From the NCBI GenBank assembly GCA_947034885.2, contig OX344752.2:8370001-8434000 (forward strand): DNA of 64,000 bases, read 5' to 3'. Made by a program: the position numbers and the translations under genes. Shown here piece after piece: positions 57,401 through 64,000 of this stretch. Positions within the stretch are counted from its first letter, which is position 1; each line of letters begins with the position of its first letter. The notes beneath the pieces were generated by a model that was given only the letters and a program-made list of their open reading frames with translations, ran no database searches and had not been told where the DNA came from. The stretch is from Thuidium tamariscinum (taxonomy: Eukaryota; Streptophyta; Bryopsida; Hypnales; Thuidiaceae).

Positions 57401-59843
57401 TCCACTAAACTCTCATAGACTCTTTTTTTTTATTGTGTACATCATGTTCATCAAATTTAAATCATTGTGAAGGTATTAAGTCCAAATGTAGGTGTCTCAT
57501 TTAGGGCCATTTGGGGCAATGTTGATTATCGGTGTACGTACATTACATGCATTAAATAGTCATAAAATGGACAGTTCACCATGAAGAATTGACATAGTGA
57601 AACTTGATCAATTCAAGCCAGATTCTTGCTGAAATCAAAGGACAACTGCACAAATTTGTGCTAGAGGCAATTGAAACAGGAATTCTTCGTTTGGAACAAT
57701 CAATCAGAGTTTTGGTTTTGGGTTGTTTTTTTAAGCGGACAATCAGAGTTTCTTTGATTGATCAAAAGCTCTGCATTTTCAGCAGCCGGACAATGATCAC
57801 TAGAGGTCAAACAGATAAGGCAAATTGACTCATTGCCCATGATTGTGCAAGCATTCATTATTCAGAGGAGTGAGGGAACCTCAAGCAAGCCCTGGTTCTA
57901 TTTCTTGTCAGTCCAGCAACAAACCTCTAAGAAATTGAAGTGATTTAAGTGGGAAACATGATACTATCTAAATTTTGTAACTATTGTAATGATTATATAG
58001 TCTCATACAATAAGCCAGATTTCATAGCAATATTGATGTAATAAGTTGCAAATTTCCATAACCTCTATTGCAGCTACCAACATTTACAAAAATATCACGG
58101 ACTTTTGGAGACTTGGTAAATTCAACTCAAAATTAATTTTGGAGGGGGCCCCAAAGGAAACAAGGAAATAAGAATGGGCAAGCCTTACCCAAGTACGTGT
58201 GGTCAGGTTTGACACACGGCACGAAGTTTCTGTCTGCTGGAGGCGCCCACAACTGCTTCACCCAAACAGAAATTGTACACACAATGACAATGAGCTCCAT
58301 TCAAATGCTACAATGAATCTTGTACATCATTCATTAGGTGATCATTTACTTTTTCTGGAAACTTCTTATTGACTTCACAACTTTAGTTCCAGATTGCAAC
58401 CAAATCCAATAATAAGACTTGCATATCATAACTTACATCACGACAGCATATCAGTTGGCAAAAAAAAAAACTCAGTTCCGTTAAATTTGTGTGATAGTGG
58501 GCACCAAAATGGTGTCATCCATCTGTACAAAGCTCTGAAAACTGGGATCGGCATAGATTTACATTGGCAGGCACCCAGTGATCCAGTAAAGTACCGAAGT
58601 TGTAAAATTACACTGATTTAACGAAACTGTCGTTTAAGTTAAACATTACAGAGCCTAAATTGTACACAGAAACCAAATGCAATCAGCAATAAAAAGCTTT
58701 CCCAAAGTTTGACCTCAATACCCTCTTGCTCAATTTCATCTTTGCAGGCTTAGCAGAATCGGAACCTTTGCAATTGCCACTCACCTTTTCTTCAAGGTCG
58801 TCCTCGTCTTCACTTTCAATTGCCAGTTTTGTGCGGTGAGGTTGCTCCTGCTTCCAACTCAATCCACGCATCTGGCTCCCAACAAGATTCTCCTGTTGAC
58901 AGAAGCGAGCATTAACTAATCTTCAAGAATTTGTCCACCTTGAAAACCAAGAACATCCACTGCATACACGTGCCGAGTAGGTCGAGATTGAAAAAAAACT
59001 GAACATTTCTGGATACAGAAACGCTCGCAATTCTGCTGACACGCAAATACAACTCTGGTTTTTTTGGTTTCAATCTACTGAACACGAATCCCCGAGTGAA
59101 CAATTCACCACATCTTGAATGCCAGAACTTTAACCATTTCTCGAGAGAATTTATTCTATCCCAGTAGCTCGAACAAAACCTCAAAATCTCCAGTTAGAGA
59201 AACGCATAATCATAGCCGAGTGTTTTTTAATTATTTTCTGCTAAATTGAGCAAGAATCCCCGAGTTTCCTGGGTTGTAGCGTGCAATTCATTCACCACAT
59301 CTTGAATGCGAGCACTTCTGATATTTCTCGAGAGAGTCATGTTATCCCAGTACCTTGAGCAAAACCTCCTGACCAAAACTCTGGTTCCCGAAACCCATAA
59401 TCACCGCTGTTCTTTACTTTTCTTCAGTCAATTGAGCAGGAATCCAAGCGTGTAGGTCTACAGCGTAATTCCCCGGAACGCAAACCCCTCTGGTGAGATC
59501 TATGTTTGATTCACGATTGCTATTTACGAATTGCGAGATTGTTTGGGAAGGAGTCTACTTAGAATTGGATTACCTCGGAGAGCACAACTCTGGCGACGCC
59601 GTGGTGAATGGCGTGAGAATTCGAGCGCAATGTCTGCAGCATGGTGGGCAACACCAAAGTGGACAGAAGAGTGACGAAGGCGATGGTGAGGTACCCTGAC
59701 ACCCAAAGCATTCGCGACATGATGGCCTGCTTCCTCCATCGATTGGCGTGTCTTCGGCCTTGCGCTTGCCGTTGCATTCTCACCGAAACTCCAATTCTAT
59801 GTCTACAGTCGTCCTCTTTGACCGTCAACTCCTTGCTAATCAA
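51408..59843 (-). CDS. O-fucosyltransferase family protein (12 exons)
   Basis: Exons, in coding order: 59843-59574, 58892-58722, 58252-58189, 57066-56999, 56440-56352, 56105-55925, 55431-55303, 54690-54557, 54090-53877, 53172-52988, 52607-52512, 51543-51408. All borders are GT..AG and phases agree, giving 578 residues. Residues about 45-68 form one hydrophobic span after a basic stretch, as in a type II Golgi protein. Family motifs: [64 protein letters not shown] (340-353), [11 protein letters not shown] (about 413-423), [20 protein letters not shown] and [19 protein letters not shown]. These match plant GDP-fucose protein O-fucosyltransferase-like (GT106/PF10250-type) proteins, which act in the Golgi on wall glycans or proteins. 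The exact acceptor is unknown. The ATG at 59843 is the first in frame; a later Met at residue 23 is also possible. Confidence 0.9.
51695..52390. mobile_element. TTAA-flanked TIR element in intron 11
   Basis: It is bounded by TTAA on both sides (51691-51694 and 52391-52394). Termini CCCCTAAATGTCCGAGGC and GCCTTGGGCATTTAGGGG are 18-bp imperfect inverted repeats. A tandem duplication of about 60 bp (CAAATCTGAAAAGTTGGTGA / CAAAATTGAAAAGTTGGTGA) lies at about 51,940-52,025. The terminal word is shared with the 27.8-kb element, the interior little if at all. Confidence 0.7.
53290..53560 (-). repeat. Dispersed repeat family R4 in intron 9
   Basis: It shares ATCACTAATTACAA, GCATTATTTG, GTCCAAATGTA and TGATTA words in the same order with 57,235-57,540 in intron 3. 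A fragment in the other orientation (TAATGCATGCTAAAG) occurs at about 61,960-62,100. Confidence 0.5.
55836..55858 (+). repeat. Three TTTAGGG telomere-type units in intron 6
   Basis: TTTAGGGTTTAGGGTTTAGG plus GTT; on the gene strand it reads AAACCCTAAACCCTAAACCC, containing overlapping plant telo-box words. It lies about 70 nt inside the intron from the exon 6 donor. Confidence 0.8.
56595..56684. mobile_element. Stowaway-like MITE in intron 4
   Basis: A 90-bp element with CTCCCTTTGTCCCACTAAAA and TTTTAGTGGGATAGAGGGAG termini, flanked by TA on both sides (56593-56594 and 56685-56686). This is the canonical Stowaway arrangement. Confidence 0.85.
57235..57540 (-). repeat. Dispersed repeat family R4 in intron 3
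   Basis: See the copy in intron 9 (53,290-53,560); same order and orientation of shared words. Confidence 0.5.
59000..59465 (-). repeat. Degenerate tandem repeat in intron 1, about three units
   Basis: GAATCCCCGAGT recurs near 59,085 and 59,250, with GGAATCCAAGCGTG near 59,436. CACCACATCTTGAATGC recurs near 59,104 and 59,290, TTTCTCGAGAGA near 59,138 and 59,323, and TATCCCAGTA near 59,156 and 59,342. The period is about 170-190 bp. Confidence 0.75.
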
Positions 59844-61339
59844 CCCTCAGCCACACTTTAATTTCTCTGGCAGTCGTAAGGAGCGTGCATCCTTTCGTTT
59901 CGAAAGCTCTAAAGAAAACTCTGCCTATAGCCCTCCCTCGTGAACCATTAATGGCACCTTATATGGCACGCACTGCACACACTCTAGGCGCTCCGAAATC
60001 TCGGAAAGGTGCTCCAAAGGCTCAGAATCGGCACTGGTAAGAAGACGCTCTGGCTGATATCGCGATGGAAAAGAATTCTGATCAATCGGCACAGTTTCTT
60101 TGGAGGTACACCAAGCTAGGTAGGTAACGGATGAGCTTTACTGGAAAGTCAAGAACAAAGGGACATCAAAAGACAACGGAAGCTAGCTTGATTTTAAGTA
60201 CAGTAACCACGATTTCACAACGGGGTTGCAAAGACTAGCTAGCGATCATGCCAATTGATTCAAATGTGTGAGTTTGTAACTAACCTATCAACACTGGCTG
60301 GAGAGAAAGAAAAATGGCGGTTCAACACAGTAGGTAGTAAAGATACATACCTCAAGAATGTTTTTCAGTTACATTAATTAGTGTTTGAAGTTGCAGTTTT
60401 TGACATGCTACGCAGGAATGAAAAACGCATGCAAGTGAGCCGTATTTTGCAAATGAGAGGTATAAGAGTTGGCTTCAAACTTGTACAACTGGGACTTTAC
60501 TAGGGTTTCAAATGGATCTGTGAATCGGCTTACTTAACAAGAGGGTAGTTTGCCGCGGTACCTAGTTCCAAGTTCCAGAAAATTACGAATCGTTTCTCAA
60601 CACTGCGGTACAGTACAGTACAGTCGAATTCAGCGTCAAATTAATCCAGATGTTGAGTCCACCCGATCGATCGAATTGAGTGGGGAGATACTTGTGGCAG
60701 TGCACATTTGAAGTGCGCGGTGTAATCCAGGTTGTAATCTCCGCATGTCTGAAATCCGCTGTCGATCTGCGTAGCCCAGTGACGGAAGCAGAGTTCAGTG
60801 ATTGACCCGGTTGGGTGCAAAAGCAAGCTTGCACGCCAGCGTTGTCGTACCCTTGCAACCACTAAAAGTCCCTGAGCACTGATGATTAACGGTACAAACC
60901 GAATGTAGGAATTTGTCCTCGCACGTTGCCTTGTCCCATGTGAGGGAGTGTCCCTTTTAGTTGAGCCGCTCTCATGATGAGGACGCTGATGAGAGCCGCA
61001 GTGGGTCGGGGCTCTCTTCTCTGCATATATTCTAGCCAGACAACTCGCTCTCCGGCAATAAGTTGCAACCGATTCTCCCGACCTTTAAGTAATGAATTGA
61101 GTGATTCATTCCGTTTCTGAGTGTGAAATCAATGTTGGATTCATGGATGCCGGACCAGCGATCCAGGTTGATCGGTGACGAGTGTAAGTCATTGGCAGTG
61201 AAGCGCACATTCATCACCGCACAAAATGCAACACCTACGTTTGGACCAAAGCACAACTTACTTGCTTTGACTATAACCTAGGTAATATGCAATTTTTTTC
61301 TTTAAAGGAAAACTATCACGATTTTTTTGAATATGTTCA
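59844..61339. other. Upstream region of the O-fucosyltransferase-like gene
   Basis: This should hold its promoter and 5' leader, transcribed leftward. Base composition is more balanced than in the surrounding repeats, and a run GTACAGTACAGTACAG is at about 60,608. Frames on the minus strand at 60,583-61,256 have no recognised motif and are not called as genes. Confidence 0.45.
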
Positions 61340-61640
61340 ATGACTAGGGGAGGGTGCTTGAAAAGGGACCCAGTTCTAAAAGGGACCTCTAACACAGAGG
61401 TAGATTTTGCTTTCTTCAATGTACCAACAGTGTACATTTAGGAGGGGGGCTCTTTTAAAAACCATTGCATTTCAACTTGAGAAATTCGTAACTAATTCCA
61501 TTAAGGTCCAAAGTGTATGAAACGACATGGGTTGGATGTCAATTCCATTTTTCTTCTTATAAAAATTTACTAAAAATTGTTTCATGGAATTTGGCTTCCC
61601 CCCAAATGCAATCAGCTCTTAAAAGGTCACTTTAACAACA
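61340..61640 (+). repeat. Dispersed repeat family R3
   Basis: It contains the R3 order: GTTCTAAAAGGGACCTC, CAGTGTACATTTAGGAGG, CGTAACTAATTCCATTAAGG, GATGTCAATTCCATTTTTC. Confidence 0.6.
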
Positions 61641-63378
61641 CCATCCTTATCTACATCTTATCAGACAAGATTGACCAATACCTCCAAACAGTCATAATGG
61701 ACAAGTCACTCCAGACATTGACTCCAACATCCCTTAGTTAGTCATATGGGACACATTTTGCTCTCAACTCTACATTCCTATATGGCGCATTACACAAGAT
61801 GTACACAATCAAAATGTGAGGGCTTTAGAGAGTGTAGTCTTGCTTATAGGTTTGGTATGGGCACCCATAATTGCCACTTGAGACGAATGTTTGTTGTACA
61901 TTTTAGGTGAGGATTGTCAACACACATGTCCCACCTATAGACAAATTCATACAGGGAAATTTCATAACTAATTCATACAGTGTCTAAATAATGCATGCTA
62001 AAGAACATTGGAATATCCTTTTTCTTTATTTGTCAATAAGACCCAATACAATAAATAAAATAATTGTAACTTTAGGATGCTCCTGAAGTGCACTAACTTG
62101 CCTCAGCTACCCGAAGGTTTGGTTAGATTGGTAATGTCTGCGGTCACCAGACTTGGATTGGGATGGTCTCTTTGATTCCACTCCGCACTTTTCTTAAGTA
62201 GTCTTTGTGTTTGATCACCAGTTTCAAGAGAATCAGTCACCGTGTGTGTGTGTGTCTGTCTGTCACAAGTGGAGAGGCACAACTGGCTGGCCATGGGATC
62301 TGGTCTTAAGGATTATGGACCTCGCAGAAAGAATTTTATTATTGGCTCACCACTGCGAGGATGTAGGCTTTGCATTGGTAGAAGCTACATGTGAGGAAGC
62401 TTGAGTAGGTACCCTACTTGAAAAGTGTGCCAATGTTACAAGGATAGAGCCAACTGGAGTGCAACTCCTTGATTATAGGAGAGGGCTCTGAAATCGCCCA
62501 AGCTTTTGCAACCATCCAGTAGGAGGCTGTGAAATGGAACTTGATTGTGAGTCAATGAACTTCCAATTACATTGGAGCATGATAAGAGTTTAGTTTTTCC
62601 TTCTTCAATGGATGGTTTTAGAGCCACAGTGGCTTCATTCTTAACTAAGGGTACGTTCGCACCGGCTGTTGGTAAAAAAGTAGGTGCATTTACAGGGGGC
62701 GTGGTCAGACAGAATGTCCCCATTGAGCCTCTTTCGGGGCAGGGATGGGATGCGGGCAGATCAAGGGACTACTCCACAACCCTCTGAGAACCCATCAATT
62801 TACTTCCAATTTCAATTTTAATTTAATTTCTCCAACAAAGTATATGAGAATTCTATAGGAAACAAGAATTTCAATAAGAAAATTGAAGCAATGACATAGG
62901 TTTTGTGCCACATGTTCACTTGAGCCTCATAGCCAATCTTGTGTTGAAATGGGAGAAGAGAGAAACTCTTTATACTAGTGGAGTAGTGGTGGGTGAAACA
63001 AACCATGTGGGACATGTGATTTAGGAGAAAAAAGAGCTCCTCCATTCATGGTTATGGAAATGCAGGAATTGTGCTAGAAGTCAAATTTCAGACCTCATTT
63101 AAACATAGTAGACTATATTTTTTCAAAAAACCTCAAACTAAGAAAAGTTGGAGAATCAAGTACACTTTTGCCTCCAAAAATCCGTTTGAGATTTCAATAC
63201 TCCACTTAAAAGTTATGGAAAATTTTCAGAAGAGGTGTTCAAAAATGTCCACACAAAATGTCCTTTCCACACACACACACCTAGAATTTGTTGAGAACTC
63301 TTACACGAGGCTTCAAATCTCAAGCGGATTTTTAGAGATAAATGTTAGCTTCCTTCTCTTACTTCTTTTAGGTCTAAC
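61641..63378. other. Intergenic, nothing firmly recognised
   Basis: An R4 fragment in reverse lies at about 61,960-62,100. A (TG)n tract is at 62,240-62,252. Open frames at 62,207-62,404 and 62,572-62,787 have normal-looking composition but no motif I can name, and could be transposon debris. Confidence 0.4.
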
Positions 63379-63690
63379 ATTTTTTTTTGAAGAAGCTATA
63401 ATTATACAATGTCCAAATGAAGTCTAAAATTCAACTTCGAGCACAATTCTTGCGTTTCCGCTTAACCATTAGCAACTTCATTTTTTATGAACAAAATTGA
63501 AAAGTGTTGAAAATTATAGAATTTTAGAAGTACAAAATTTCTATTTGAGTAAGTGAATCCAACTGTGATCCTTTTCTTAAGGTCATTGTCTTCACAAATT
63601 CCTATCTAATTTTTTTTAAAGAAGCTATTATACAATGCCCACATGAAGTCTAGAATTCAACTTCGAGCACAATTCTTGTGTTTCTAGTTA
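63379..63690 (+). repeat. Direct repeat, about 235 bp apart
   Basis: GAAGCTATAATTATACAATG, AATGAAGTCTAAAATTCAAC and TTCGAGCACAATTCTTGCG at 63,390-63,455 recur with few changes at 63,620-63,690. Confidence 0.75.
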
Positions 63691-63809
63691 CATCTCAAAT
63701 TCTTAAGAACTTTAAATCGATATTTCACCATTATTGAAACATCATGACAAACACAAAGTAGACACTTAAGGTTGACTTAGCAATGTTACAACTTCTGTTG
63801 AATCAATAT

Positions 63810-64000
63810 AGTGAATCAAAGGTATTGTGTCAATAATTTGAATATGGTGATGTAGGATTATTGAATCCACTATTATTCAAAGGTATTGTTTCTATATTTT
63901 TAATATGGTGTTGTAGAATATTGAATCAACAATCACTCAAAGATATTGTTTCACATTTTCTATACGGTGGTGTGGAATATTAAATCAACAATTATTTGTG
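63810..64000 (+). repeat. Tandem repeat of about 60 bp running off the window
   Basis: TCAAAGGTATTGT starts at 63,816 and 63,877 and TCAAAGATATTGT at 63,937. Each unit continues with an AATATGGTG-like word and TTGAATC. The array reaches the window end. Confidence 0.8.

Noticed and set aside
60583..61256. Several minus-strand frames upstream of the O-fucosyltransferase gene
   Set aside because: They are short, overlap one another and lack recognisable domains; more likely promoter or leader sequence.
62572..62787. 72-codon open frame with fairly normal composition
   Set aside because: No motif, no partner exons with good splice sites and no repeat relationship could be established.

Overview
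The window looks like a nuclear segment of a land plant. It has long AT-rich intergenic DNA full of decayed DNA transposons (hAT-like, CACTA, Stowaway-like and other TIR elements), spliceosomal introns with GT..AG borders, telomere-type TTTAGGG units in an intron, and a 12-exon O-fucosyltransferase-like gene of the plant type. A seed-free plant (bryophyte, lycophyte or fern) is my guess, because HSPA12-type Hsp70 genes are not something I associate with flowering plants. That placement is inference only.

Layout: 1-14.2 kb is gene-poor, with a broken hAT-like transposase at the left edge, a CACTA-type foldback MITE, a 1.05-kb foldback element and dispersed repeats. From 14.2 to 20.0 kb lies HSPA12-like gene A (3 exons), followed by a broken exon-2-only copy B. 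From 20 to 31 kb is repeat-rich DNA with several MITEs, a 4 x 258-bp tandem array and a TTAA-flanked element. HSPA12-like gene C is at 31.5-33.6 kb. From 34 to 42 kb there are more MITEs and a truncated CACTA transposon with recognisable transposase domains. HSPA12-like gene D is at 47.1-49.1 kb. The O-fucosyltransferase-like gene is on the minus strand at 51.4-59.8 kb, and repeats fill the rest to 64 kb.

The centre of interest is the HSPA12-like cluster: three apparently intact genes and one pseudogene, all on the plus strand. Each intact gene keeps the Hsp70/actin-fold nucleotide-binding motifs (DFGTTFSG, DVGGGTVD, VVGGFA) but ends in a short variable C-terminal part instead of the canonical Hsp70 peptide-binding domain. 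C and D are recent duplicates. Their 113-nt intron is identical and the ATPase region almost so, whereas the last 118 residues differ at 33 positions. This contrast suggests gene conversion of the ATPase half, diversifying selection on the C-terminus, or both. Degenerate repeated 3' ends behind D and direct repeats flanking C point to repeated local duplication.

Limits: all homology calls are from reading motifs by eye. Splice sites were checked for phase but not against transcripts, and repeat boundaries are approximate unless both ends are given as seen.
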